47,137 nucleotides of DNA from a bacterium (GTDB lineage: Bacteria; Patescibacteriota; Patescibacteriia; SBBB01), in contig SBBB01000016.1 of the NCBI GenBank assembly GCA_005239895.1, positions 1-47,137 on the forward strand, read 5' to 3'. Of this stretch, positions 31,118 to 39,787 are shown one piece after another. The notes below the pieces were generated by a model. It was not told the origin of the DNA, searched no databases, and saw nothing but the letters and a program-made list of their open reading frames with translations. Every line of letters starts with the position of its first letter. Position 1 is the first letter of the stretch. The position numbers and the translations under genes were made by a program.

Positions 31118-33373
31118 ATGAATGAAATACTCAATCCATCGCCTAGCCCAGAAAACCAAGCCTCAACAACGCCTCAACAGCCAGCATCTCAACCAACACC
31201 TCAAATAGATTCTAAAATAAAAGGCCATTTTATTATACTGGGCTTTGTTTTATTGTCAATTTTTTTAGTGGGAATGATGTATTTGGGCGGACTTGAGCCT
31301 GACCCAACAGCATCGGGTGGCCAAGCTTATGGGTACTCTACCTGGCTAGTTATTGCGTATTTAGCAGGTCTTTCCATGATTTTTTTGCCCTGCACTTTTC
31401 CACTTGTATTCGTAATTGTTCCACTAGTTCTTAGTAAGGGATATAAAAAAGGCTTTATAATGGCTATTTTATTTGGACTTGGCCTTTCGGTAACTCTTTC
31501 TATTTACGGGGTTGGAATGGCTTATTTAGGACAAAGAATTGGCTTAGATAAAGCAACCGAGGGGTTATTTATTTTTGGAGGTTTATTGGCTTATCTGTTT
31601 GGACTAGCTGAGCTAGGATATATTAATTTTAAAATCCCAACCTATAGCGGAGAACTACCTAAGTTTGTTCAAGCTAAAAATGATTATTTAAAAACATTTT
31701 TTTTAGGTTTATTTTTAGGAAATGCAGGGGTTGGATGCCCTAATCCTTGGTTTTATTTCTTGCTAGCTTATATTACAACTTCCGGCGATGTATTTAAGGG
31801 ACTATCGCTTGGTTTTATACACGGGGTGGGTAGGGCCATACCTTTATTACTACTGGCTGTTTTGGGTTTGGTTGGTTTAAACTACACGAGCAAAATTTTA
31901 ATAAACAAAACCAAAGTGGAAAGAGGCTTAGGGTGGTCTTTGACTTTTATCGGAGCATTTATTTTAGCTAATGGTGTTTTTAGCCACGAATGGTATGTTC
32001 AATCTGGTCTCCATAGTTACTGGGAAAGAATAACAGAATTTGTCATGGGCACTAGATTTGGCGAACGCATTGAACACATTCATGTTGCCATGCAAAGCGG
32101 TTTTTACACTTTAGGAAATTATATTCTGGTTGGATTATTTGTTTTCCCCATGTTATGGTATTTAGCCCGAACCTATATTAAATGCCCCTGGGATATAAAA
32201 ATCTCTGAAATTATATTTAAACTAATGGTAATTGTTATTGTGCTTGGATCTTTCTATCCTTTACTTACACATTTTGACAATGGAACAACCCAGACTATTG
32301 TGAGTAATATCGGATTAATTATTGGTGTTGTTGTGGCTTGGGCGTGGAATAAAAACGACATACTTGGTTTAATTAAAAAAACACCAGCCGCTGCAGAACC
32401 TGTGGTCCTGTCTGCAGAAGACAAAATAAAAACAATGAAAGCTGGCATCACAGCAACTATAAAAGTTATAGTTACAACAATTATATTATTAATGCTTTTT
32501 ACTCAATACTTCCCCAATAGCGTTAAAGACACCGAAGATCACAAAGAATATAAAATAATGTCGGCTGAAGCTGGTTTAAGCAACGAAATAACTATACATA
32601 ATACAAAAATAAAATTAATCCTTAACCCTGAGACTGTTGTGCCCGGCTCTTTAACAACATTTCAATTTCTTTTACTAGATGCTACAACCACTCTCCCCGT
32701 TAAAAACTTGCAAACCATACACACCAAACCAATGCATGTAATTCTAGCGCGAGAAGATCTTAATCATTTCAGCCACTTACATCCCGAATTAATTAATGAT
32801 CAGTACTCGGTTCAACATACCCTACCCGAAGAAGGATATTACAAACTATGGGTAGAATTTACAGCTCATGATATTACTCACTTAGCGGGATTTGAATTCA
32901 AAACCACCAATGTTACAGGTAAAAACAATAATTTACTAGTGCAGGATATGAGCCAAGAGAAAAAAATAGATGAATACTTGGTTAAATTGCAGTTTGGAAA
33001 ATTAACTGCCAACAAGCCCAGCCATTTAACTTTTACGGTCACAGATAGTAATGGCATTGCTGTAAACAAATTTGAAAATTACTTAGGAGCAACAGCGCAT
33101 GTAATCGCAATCAGCCAAGATATGGAAAATTTTGGGCATGCCCACATAGAAAAAAATGACTCCAAGCATGAAGGGGATCATCATGGTTTTAATTTAATTC
33201 CAATTGCGCACGCTGGACCTGGTCATGGTGCTGGCAACGATGATCACAAATCTACTGATTCAAATCTGGAAACTAGTTATACGTTTAAAAAATCTGGAAT
33301 TTATAAACTTTGGTTGCAATTTCAAATAAACCAAAAAGTTATAACTAGTGATTTCATGGTGCGAGTTGAATAA
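31118..33373 (+). CDS. CcdA/DsbD-like membrane protein fused to His-rich copper-type domains
   Basis: This 751-aa protein begins with a proline-rich cytoplasmic tail, followed by a CcdA/DsbD-type transmembrane core. The core has two cysteine sites, FLPCTFPLVFVIVPL (TM1) and GVGCPNPWFYFLLAY (TM4), and IHGVGRAIPL. The cysteines would carry electrons across the membrane. More helices follow to about residue 470. The C-terminal 280 residues form two beta-rich repeats, each with a motif of the type MHVIxxxxDxxxFxHxHxE (MHVILAREDLNHFSHLHPE and AHVIAISQDMENFGHAHIE). A His-rich insert (SKHEGDHHG, GHGAGNDDHK) is also present. It probably faces the outside and binds or reduces metal. It is the first gene of the copper island. 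Confidence 0.85.
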   Translation: MNEILNPSPSPENQASTTPQQPASQPTPQIDSKIKGHFIILGFVLLSIFLVGMMYLGGLEPDPTASGGQAYGYSTWLVIAYLAGLSMIFLPCTFPLVFVIVPLVLSKGYKKGFIMAILFGLGLSVTLSIYGVGMAYLGQRIGLDKATEGLFIFGGLLAYLFGLAELGYINFKIPTYSGELPKFVQAKNDYLKTFFLGLFLGNAGVGCPNPWFYFLLAYITTSGDVFKGLSLGFIHGVGRAIPLLLLAVLGLVGLNYTSKILINKTKVERGLGWSLTFIGAFILANGVFSHEWYVQSGLHSYWERITEFVMGTRFGERIEHIHVAMQSGFYTLGNYILVGLFVFPMLWYLARTYIKCPWDIKISEIIFKLMVIVIVLGSFYPLLTHFDNGTTQTIVSNIGLIIGVVVAWAWNKNDILGLIKKTPAAAEPVVLSAEDKIKTMKAGITATIKVIVTTIILLMLFTQYFPNSVKDTEDHKEYKIMSAEAGLSNEITIHNTKIKLILNPETVVPGSLTTFQFLLLDATTTLPVKNLQTIHTKPMHVILAREDLNHFSHLHPELINDQYSVQHTLPEEGYYKLWVEFTAHDITHLAGFEFKTTNVTGKNNNLLVQDMSQEKKIDEYLVKLQFGKLTANKPSHLTFTVTDSNGIAVNKFENYLGATAHVIAISQDMENFGHAHIEKNDSKHEGDHHGFNLIPIAHAGPGHGAGNDDHKSTDSNLETSYTFKKSGIYKLWLQFQINQKVITSDFMVRVE

Positions 33374-33380
33374 TACGTGT

Positions 33381-33472
33381 CCTGTTAGAAGTATTTAATA
33401 GTCTAACGCTACAACAAACAAATTTAAATAAAAAATATATGAATACAAGTAATGACCAGCCTTCTAACGGGG
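33381..33472. repeat. TIR element copy C, entering the next gene
   Basis: CCTGTTAGAAG at the left is mirrored by CTTCTAACGGGG at the right. A second CTTCTAATGGGG follows at 33493. Both right-hand copies are read in frame in the N-terminus of the next gene. Confidence 0.6.
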
Positions 33473-33939
33473 TGAGTATAGACAACCAAACAACTTCTAA
33501 TGGGGTGAGTAACACGTCAAAAATAGTATTGGCAATTGTGGCTGTAGTTTTAATTGGACTTGGTTATGTGGGTTTAAATAAACTAAATCAAGGAGCCAAA
33601 GAAAGAATGGCTAAAGCTGAACAAGAAATAATTAAACCAAATGGTATTACCAAAGAATTTAATGTCAGGTCTTTTTCTTGGGGATGGAGCCCTGAAATTA
33701 TTGAAGTAAATGCTGGTGATACTGTTAAACTTATGGTTACAGTTGATCCTAATGATCCTAAGGGAGCAGTTGATCATGGTATTGGTATTGACGCTTTTAA
33801 AGTAATGACTTACTTGAAAGTGGGCGTACCAACTGAGGTGACATTTGTAGCATCCAAACGTGGGGAGTTTAAAATCTTTTGCTCAGTAGCTTGTGGAGAA
33901 GGGCATTTTGCAATGAATGGTAAATTAATTGTTAAATAA
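33439..33939 (+). CDS. CuA-type cupredoxin, membrane-anchored
   Basis: This 166-aa protein has an N-terminal transmembrane anchor (about 27-45) and an extracytoplasmic cupredoxin domain like cytochrome oxidase subunit II. FSWGWSPEIIEVNAGDTV opens the fold. A histidine in VDHGIGID and CSVACGEGHFAM (C-x3-C-x3-H-x2-M) supply the full set of CuA ligands. No oxidase subunit I is encoded here, so a role in copper handling or extracellular electron transfer is more likely than respiration. The first 22 codons contain two repeat ends (PSNGVS and TSNGVS). GTG 33472 or GTG 33505 may be the real start. Confidence 0.88.
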   Translation: MNTSNDQPSNGVSIDNQTTSNGVSNTSKIVLAIVAVVLIGLGYVGLNKLNQGAKERMAKAEQEIIKPNGITKEFNVRSFSWGWSPEIIEVNAGDTVKLMVTVDPNDPKGAVDHGIGIDAFKVMTYLKVGVPTEVTFVASKRGEFKIFCSVACGEGHFAMNGKLIVK

Positions 33940-33940
33940 T

Positions 33941-34087
33941 ATGAAAAAAATTGCCATAATTTTTATAGCAGGATTAATTTTTGCCATCTTGATGTTTTAT
34001 TTAAAAGAAATTAAAGGTTTAAAATTTTTTTGTAAATCTGAAAATGATGGTGGTCTAAAAATTTATTGCAATAAAGAAATTAAGTAA
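33941..34087 (+). CDS. Small membrane protein, 48 aa, two cysteines
   Basis: The short frame begins 1 nt after the cupredoxin stop: MKKIAIIFIAGLIFAILMFY, then a loop with FFCKSENDGGLKIYC. It has one transmembrane helix followed by an exposed tail with two cysteines 11 residues apart, which could hold copper or a disulfide. Position inside the copper operon supports it. No family recognised. Confidence 0.6.
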   Translation: MKKIAIIFIAGLIFAILMFYLKEIKGLKFFCKSENDGGLKIYCNKEIK

Positions 34088-34119
34088 TAAACTAATGGTC
34101 CTTAACAGGACATAACAAT

Positions 34120-34539
34120 ATGTCTAAAAATACAATTTTAATAATCGTAGTTGTTGTAATGTTTGTAGGTGGACTAATTTTTAAGCTAACATCTAAAGAT
34201 GGGTCTATAAAAATAGACCGAGCTCCGCAAAAAGTTGCAATCACGATCGTATCCCCCAAAAATCAATGGAAATTTATTCCGGATAAAATCACGGTAAAAC
34301 AATATGACGAAGTAACACTAACCTTAGTAAACGAAGATGAATATGACCATGGAATAGCCATTGATTTACTTGGGATCAATACTCGTATGCCAAGAACTAG
34401 CACCTCCACTGTATCTTTTACAGCCACTAAAACAGGAACTTTTAATTTTTACTGTTCAGTCGCATGTGGAGAGGGAATGGTTGATGGTAAAAAAAGAACC
34501 CACTATGATATGTTAGGATCTTTAATAATTGAACCGTAA
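34120..34539 (+). CDS. CuA-like cupredoxin with expanded ligand loop
   Basis: This 139-aa protein has an N-terminal anchor (about 4-24) and a cupredoxin domain. It shares with the previous cupredoxin the histidine in YDHGIAID and the strand FNFYCSVACGEG. The second ligand loop is longer: CSVACGEGMVDGKKRTHYDM, that is C-x3-C-x11-H-x2-M, where canonical CuA has C-x3-C-x3-H-x2-M. All ligand types are still present. Whether it forms a binuclear centre, or a different copper site, cannot be told from sequence. Confidence 0.82.
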   Translation: MSKNTILIIVVVVMFVGGLIFKLTSKDGSIKIDRAPQKVAITIVSPKNQWKFIPDKITVKQYDEVTLTLVNEDEYDHGIAIDLLGINTRMPRTSTSTVSFTATKTGTFNFYCSVACGEGMVDGKKRTHYDMLGSLIIEP

Positions 34540-34563
34540 ATTACATAAAAAATAAATTTTTCT

Positions 34564-36969
34564 ATGATTGAAAAACTTACTTTAAAAATACGAGGCATGC
34601 ACTGTGCGGCTTGCAGTCAATTAATTGACAAAATGGTGTCTAAACAAGATGGTGTAATTACAGTGGATGCTAATTTTGGATCAGAAAGATTATACATAGA
34701 ATACGATACCGACAAAATAGCATTAATCAAAGTTAAAGAAGTAATGGCAAAAATGGGATATACTTTGGTTTTACCAAATGAAGAAAAAAAACTAGAGGAC
34801 GAACGCGAAGCTAGAGAAAAAGAAATTAAAGAATTAAGAAACATGGCAATTATTAGTTTTTTAATCTCTTCCCCCATTATTATTTATTACATGCTGGTGC
34901 ACATGTTTAATCTGTTTCATGTTCACGAATTTTTCGCAATGTTAGAACAAGCCTGCAAATATCTCGGTATTGAAAACATCCCAGAATTTATAACTAATCC
35001 AAAATATAAAATTGACTTAAATTATATATATTTTGTAATGACTACTCCGGTTCAATTTGGAGTGGGTTGGGTGTTTTTTAGAAACGCTTACACAGCTGTA
35101 AGAGCTGGTTCTAGCAATATGGATGTATTAGTGGTTATAGGAACCGGGGCTGCTTATCTTTTTAGCGCGCTGGGGTTTTTCTTTTTTGAAATTGATCATC
35201 CTTACTGGGAGTCTTCAGCAGCTTTAATCTCATTTATTATATTGGGTCGTTATTTAGAGGTATTAGTAAAAGGTAGAGCTAGTGACGCAATTCGCAAACT
35301 TTTAAATTTAACTCCACCTACGGCTTTTGTAATTAGAAATGATCAAGAGCTAGAAATACCAGTTGATCAGGTTGTTTTAGATGATATTCTTGTAGTACGG
35401 CCCGGAACCAAAGTTCCAGTGGATGGTATTGTTGTAGAAGGAAAATCCTCGATTGATGAAAAAGTTATCACTGGAGAATCTATGCCTGTTGGTAAAGATG
35501 TTGGGGACCAAGTTATTGGAGCAACTATAAATCAATATGGCTTGTTAAAAATAAAAGCTAACAAAGTTGGCAAAGACACTTTATTGCACCAAATTGTGCG
35601 CATGGTTGAAGAAGCTCAGGCTACTAAGGCCCCTATTCAAAGAATGGCGGATTTAATTTCTGAATACTTTGTGCCTATTGTTATTGGCTTGGCGTTTTTG
35701 GCTTTTTCTTATTGGTATTTTATTTTTGGAATTAACTTTAAAGCTTCGTTAATTATAGCTGTGGCAGTTTTAATTATTTCTTGTCCGTGCGCCATGGGAT
35801 TGGCTACCCCAACTGCGATTATGGTTGGCACAGGCAAAGGCGCTGGTTACGGAATTTTAATTAAAGGTGGAGAAGCTCTAGAAAATGCCTATAAAATAAA
35901 TGCCATTGCTTTTGATAAAACTGGCACACTAACTAAAGGCGAGCCTAGTGTTACGGATGTTGTAACTTTTAATGGTTTTCAAGAAAACGATGTTTTGAAA
36001 TTAGCAGGATCAGTTGAAAGCGGTTCAGAACATCCACTTGCTAAATCAGTTGTTAAGGCTTGTGTGGAAAGAAAATTAGAAATACAATCACCCAAAGAAT
36101 TTATAAGCACGCCTGGACTGGGTGTTCAAGCTATATTAAACGAAGGAAGAATAGCTATTGGGAATCAACCTCTTTTAGATTCTCTAAATATTCAAACTAC
36201 AGATAATATAACCAATGAACTGCATAGATTACAGAACGAAGCTAAAACAGTTGTCTTTGCCCTAAAAGATCAACAAATTATGGGGTTAATTGCTATGGCC
36301 GACACTCTAAAAGAGTCCTCTGTAGAAGCTATTGGTACTTTAAAAAAATTTGGCTTAGAAATTGTAATGATTACGGGCGACAATGAAAAAACAGCCCAAG
36401 CTATTGCTAAACAAGTTGGAATTGAAAGAGTAATGTCTCAGGTCTTACCTCAAGACAAAGAAAGAGTGGTTGAAAAATTACAATCTGAAGGGAAGGTAGT
36501 TGCTATGGTTGGCGATGGAGTAAATGATTCTCCTGCTTTAGCTAGGGCTGAAATTGGAATCGCAGTTGGATCAGGAACTGATATTGCTATTGAAACTGGA
36601 AATATTGTTCTTATTAAAGATGACCTTAGAGATGTTGCCACAGCTATTGAACTTTCTAAAGAAACTATCTGGAAAATTAAACAGAACTTGTTCTGGGCTT
36701 TTATTTATAATATTATTGGTATACCTGTTGCTATGGGTGTTTTAATTTTCCTAAGTCAAAAAGGATTCATATCTAGATCTATTGAATCTGGATTGCGACC
36801 TGAAATAGCTGGTTTTGCCATGGCATTCAGCTCTATATCTGTGGTAAGCAACTCGTTGCTGCTAAAATTATACAAACCCAACACCAACCGCATGCGCATC
36901 ATAGATTTAATTTTGGGTTTGTGTTTTATAGCGTTTTTATACTTTTTATATATTAAATTTATACAATAA
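34564..36969 (+). CDS. copA: Copper-translocating P1B-type ATPase (CopA)
   Basis: This ATP-driven exporter of Cu(I) has 801 aa. One N-terminal metal-binding domain carries [10 protein letters not shown] (residues 11-20). Eight transmembrane helices are expected; the ion path carries [12 protein letters not shown] (about 407). The actuator motif is TGES (about 302) and the phosphorylation motif DKTGTLTKG (about 453). The P1B signature is SEHPLA, and the hinge is [13 protein letters not shown] (about 648). CPC and the HMA domain point to copper or silver. The large insert between TM1 and TM2 ([20 protein letters not shown]) is unusual. It is followed after 1 nt by a CopZ-like gene. No Shine-Dalgarno. 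Confidence 0.96.
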   Translation: MIEKLTLKIRGMHCAACSQLIDKMVSKQDGVITVDANFGSERLYIEYDTDKIALIKVKEVMAKMGYTLVLPNEEKKLEDEREAREKEIKELRNMAIISFLISSPIIIYYMLVHMFNLFHVHEFFAMLEQACKYLGIENIPEFITNPKYKIDLNYIYFVMTTPVQFGVGWVFFRNAYTAVRAGSSNMDVLVVIGTGAAYLFSALGFFFFEIDHPYWESSAALISFIILGRYLEVLVKGRASDAIRKLLNLTPPTAFVIRNDQELEIPVDQVVLDDILVVRPGTKVPVDGIVVEGKSSIDEKVITGESMPVGKDVGDQVIGATINQYGLLKIKANKVGKDTLLHQIVRMVEEAQATKAPIQRMADLISEYFVPIVIGLAFLAFSYWYFIFGINFKASLIIAVAVLIISCPCAMGLATPTAIMVGTGKGAGYGILIKGGEALENAYKINAIAFDKTGTLTKGEPSVTDVVTFNGFQENDVLKLAGSVESGSEHPLAKSVVKACVERKLEIQSPKEFISTPGLGVQAILNEGRIAIGNQPLLDSLNIQTTDNITNELHRLQNEAKTVVFALKDQQIMGLIAMADTLKESSVEAIGTLKKFGLEIVMITGDNEKTAQAIAKQVGIERVMSQVLPQDKERVVEKLQSEGKVVAMVGDGVNDSPALARAEIGIAVGSGTDIAIETGNIVLIKDDLRDVATAIELSKETIWKIKQNLFWAFIYNIIGIPVAMGVLIFLSQKGFISRSIESGLRPEIAGFAMAFSSISVVSNSLLLKLYKPNTNRMRIIDLILGLCFIAFLYFLYIKFIQ

Positions 36970-36970
36970 T

Positions 36971-37183
36971 ATGCAACATTTAACATTAACTATCGACGGT
37001 ATGCACTGCGGATCTTGTTCTGTGTCTATTGAATTATTATTAAACAACACAACTGGGATTAGTTCAGCCCAAGTTAATTTTGAATCTAAAAAAGCTGAAG
37101 TTGATTTTGACCCCAGTAAAATAAATACGGAAACTATTATTAAAAGCATAGAAGAGGTTGGCTTCAAGGCTGAGGTTGTGTAA
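36971..37183 (+). CDS. CopZ-like heavy-metal-associated domain protein
   Basis: This free 70-aa HMA domain would deliver Cu(I) to CopA. It has the metal site TIDGMHCGSCSVSIE (C-x2-C at about residues 13-16) and the typical end IKSIEEVGFKAEV. It begins 1 nt after copA and closes the copper operon. Confidence 0.92.
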   Translation: MQHLTLTIDGMHCGSCSVSIELLLNNTTGISSAQVNFESKKAEVDFDPSKINTETIIKSIEEVGFKAEVV

Positions 37184-37189
37184 ACACCC

Positions 37190-37420
37190 TGTCATTCCCG
37201 CGCAGGCGGAAATCCAGGAGCGCTCCCAAATAATAATAAACCTATATTCTTAATCAAATTTTCAATCCAATAATTCAATCTTTATAAAAGAGATTACTTT
37301 TCTAAGCTGAAATTAAGTTTCAGATTTATATTTCACTTGTTTAATTATTTAAAATATAGAAAAAACATTCTTTAAATAAACCTGAAATAAACCTGGATTC
37401 CCGCCTTCGCGGGAATGACA
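37190..37420. repeat. GTCATTCCCG-bounded repeat, copy 4
   Basis: TGTCATTCCCGCGCAGGCGG at the left and CCGCCTTCGCGGGAATGACA at the right are inverted ends around about 190 bp of AT-rich non-coding DNA. The remainder of the gap up to 37512 holds nothing recognisable. Confidence 0.7.
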
Positions 37421-37512
37421 TAAACTACAGTTATTAATAACCTAGCATAATAAATTTAGAAACGACACTATTCGCATCGGTTCTACAAATATTAAAAATC
37501 TAAACGAACAAT

Positions 37513-37543
37513 CCCCAGGGCGCACACGCGTGTTGCCCTGGGG
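37513..37543 (-). terminator. Hairpin after the 64-aa gene
   Basis: CCCCAGGGC and GCCCTGGGG form a perfect 9-bp stem with a 13-nt loop, 31 nt beyond the minus-strand stop at 37575. Confidence 0.65.
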
Positions 37544-37574
37544 TTAAAAAAATGTAGCCGTATTAAGCTTAATG

Positions 37575-37769
37575 TTATCTAAAATATCTGTCTCTGAAAC
37601 TTCTAAGCCCCGATATAACCGTAATTATCAATATGATTAAGCTCGAGTGATAGATTACTGTAATTTTATCTGGCTCTAACAAAACAACTGTGAATAAAAT
37701 TTTAATTACACCCATTAAAAATACAATCCATAAAAGACTTTCTCCTATTTTTATCACTGTTTTAGCCAT
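37575..37769 (-). CDS. Small membrane protein, 64 aa
   Basis: Starts MAKTVIKIGESLLWIVFLMG, with AAAAGGGG about 6 nt upstream. Two transmembrane segments (about 11-30 and 39-55) are joined by LLEPDKITVIYHS, and the C-terminus is basic (RSFRDRYFR). Unknown function. It has its own hairpin terminator, like other genes of the Shine-Dalgarno class. Confidence 0.68.
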   Translation of the reverse strand: MAKTVIKIGESLLWIVFLMGVIKILFTVVLLEPDKITVIYHSSLIILIITVISGLRSFRDRYFR

Positions 37770-37870
37770 GACATACCCCTTTTCTGTTATTGTTTAACAA
37801 CACGTCTACCATCAACCGAAACACATAAAAACCATATCACAATTACAGGCTTTTGTCAGCCCGGGTTGAC

Positions 37871-38011
37871 CTACTTAACTGTCAATTTAACTCGTCCTTT
37901 GACGCGGCGGCGTTTTAAAACGTTTCTACCAGCAATAGTTCTCATGCGAGATAAAAACCCATGTTTTCTAAATTTTCTTCTAGTTTTAGGCTGAAAAGTT
38001 CTTTTTGGCAT
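37871..38011 (-). CDS. rpmH: Ribosomal protein bL34
   Basis: This 46-aa protein of the large ribosomal subunit starts [20 protein letters not shown] and continues [20 protein letters not shown], the universal bL34 pattern. It is divergent from dnaA, the classic origin-region arrangement. No Shine-Dalgarno. Confidence 0.97.
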   Translation of the reverse strand: MPKRTFQPKTRRKFRKHGFLSRMRTIAGRNVLKRRRVKGRVKLTVK

Positions 38012-38047
38012 AAAAAAATATTAAGTTATAAACAAATAATTAACAAG

Positions 38048-38056
38048 TTATCCACT
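38048..38056 (+). promoter_or_regulatory. Near-consensus DnaA box
   Basis: TTATCCACT differs at one base from TTATCCACA and lies between rpmH and dnaA. Confidence 0.55.
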
Positions 38057-38157
38057 GAACCCAATTTAAAACCCATAATTTGCGCGCTCACTTGTTTTGT
38101 AGTAAACTATATTATAATATAGTTTCTAAAAATAAACAATACTCATACAATGTTTTT

Positions 38158-39582
38158 ATGAATAAAATGGACCATGACAAACTATGGGAATCTGCTTTGG
38201 GCGAACTAGAAATGTCTTTAAGCAAGGCTAATTTTACAACCTGGTTTAAAAACACCCACCTAGTTTCTTACAACAATGATGTTGTTATAATTAATGTCCC
38301 TAATTTATTCACTAAAGCTTGGTTTGAAAAAAAATATAATCATACCGTGCTTAAGGTTTTACAAACCATCACCCAGTCCAGAATTAAAGAAGTTGTATAT
38401 ACTATAGATTTAGATAATAAATATCAACCTAATGATTTTTTTAAACATAAAACTGAAAACGACGAACAGGGTTGTGATTACGACAAAACCCAGATCAAAA
38501 CTCAAACCCAAACTCAATTTCAAACCCCGGATAATAACCTAAACAATTTATCATCTAATACGCTTAATCATAAATATAAATTTGAAAATTTTATTGTTGG
38601 TAAGGGTAGTGAATTGGCTCACGCCGCAGCTATGGCAGTTGTAAAATATCCATTCTCAGCTTACAACCCATTATTTATTTATGGAGATGTTGGGCTTGGT
38701 AAAACCCATTTAATGCAAGCCATTGGTCATGGGTTTATCCAACAAAACCCGTCTACCAAGGTAGTGTACGTAACTCTAGAAAAATTTATGAATGATTTTA
38801 TTCAAGCGGTGCGAATGGGGAAAACTGATAACTTTAATAACTTATACCGAAACTGTGATTTGTTATTAATAGATGATATTGAATTTATATCTGGTAAAGA
38901 GGGCACGCAAGACGCGTTCTTTCATACTTTTAACTCCTTATATCAAAACAACAAACAAATAGTGTTAACCTCTGATAGACCACCCAAATCTATTGCCGCG
39001 CTAGAAGATAGGTTGGTATCTAGGTTTGAGTGTGGCATGGTGGCTGATATATCTTCCCCAGACTTTGAAACCCGGCTGGCTATTTTAGATGTAAAGTGTA
39101 AAGACAAGGGTATTAATCTTAAACAAGATGTTATGCATTATGTGGCGTCTAACTTCCAAAACAATATTAGAGAACTAGAGGGGGCGTTAAACCGAATAAT
39201 CACTTACGAACAAATTAATAACGCGCAAGTTGATCTAAATATAGTTGTAGATATTTTTTCTTACATTACCAAACCTAAAAGTAAAAACAACCCAATTACA
39301 ACCAAGCTGGTTATAAACACGGTTATTAATTACTATAATATTGAGTTCGAACAATTAATAAGCAATAGTCGAAAAAAAGAATTGGTTATGCCCAGACAGA
39401 TTATTATGTACTTATTAAGAAAAGAAACCAATATTTCTTACCCTTTAATTGGGAAAGAAGTTGGCGACAGAGACCACACCACAGTGATTCACGCTTTTAA
39501 CAAGATTAATAATGAAATAAACAAAAACGAGCGCTTAAAAACAGATATCAAGAATATTAAAGAAAGGTTATATAGTTATTAG
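38158..39582 (+). CDS. dnaA: Chromosomal replication initiator DnaA
   Basis: This is the AAA+ initiator that opens the origin. I start it at MNKMDHDKLWESALGELE (38158); the upstream extension from 38080 is not DnaA-like. The domain I helix set is followed by a Gln/Thr-rich linker (KTQTQTQFQTPD). The AAA+ core has FIVGKGSELAHAAA, Walker A GDVGLGKTH and Walker B LLLIDDIEF, and the sensor segment includes LTSDRPPK. The DNA-binding domain IV ends with DRDHTTVIHAF. The chain has 474 aa, a normal length. No Shine-Dalgarno. TATAAT lies about 40 nt upstream. Confidence 0.97.
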   Translation: MNKMDHDKLWESALGELEMSLSKANFTTWFKNTHLVSYNNDVVIINVPNLFTKAWFEKKYNHTVLKVLQTITQSRIKEVVYTIDLDNKYQPNDFFKHKTENDEQGCDYDKTQIKTQTQTQFQTPDNNLNNLSSNTLNHKYKFENFIVGKGSELAHAAAMAVVKYPFSAYNPLFIYGDVGLGKTHLMQAIGHGFIQQNPSTKVVYVTLEKFMNDFIQAVRMGKTDNFNNLYRNCDLLLIDDIEFISGKEGTQDAFFHTFNSLYQNNKQIVLTSDRPPKSIAALEDRLVSRFECGMVADISSPDFETRLAILDVKCKDKGINLKQDVMHYVASNFQNNIRELEGALNRIITYEQINNAQVDLNIVVDIFSYITKPKSKNNPITTKLVINTVINYYNIEFEQLISNSRKKELVMPRQIIMYLLRKETNISYPLIGKEVGDRDHTTVIHAFNKINNEINKNERLKTDIKNIKERLYSY

Positions 39583-39787
39583 ATTTACTGTTTATAATAC
39601 CATGAATAAGTTGTTGATTTTTATTTTTAAAAAAAGTAGTCATATAAACATACACACCCCATCAACATTAAACTAACAAGATATGTTAAACAAAAACATT
39701 AATCTAATAACACTATTAAGGTTTATCAACACAATACACATGAATATTATTACTATTATATAAATATATTAAATAAATAATATAAAT
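39583..39787. other. Candidate replication origin (dnaA-dnaN gap)
   Basis: This very AT-rich 205-bp gap contains a DnaA-box-like TTATCAACA at 39723-39731 and ends in an AT-only stretch (ATATATTAAATAAATAATAT). The gene order rpmH-dnaA-dnaN supports an origin here or in the rpmH-dnaA gap. Confidence 0.5.
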
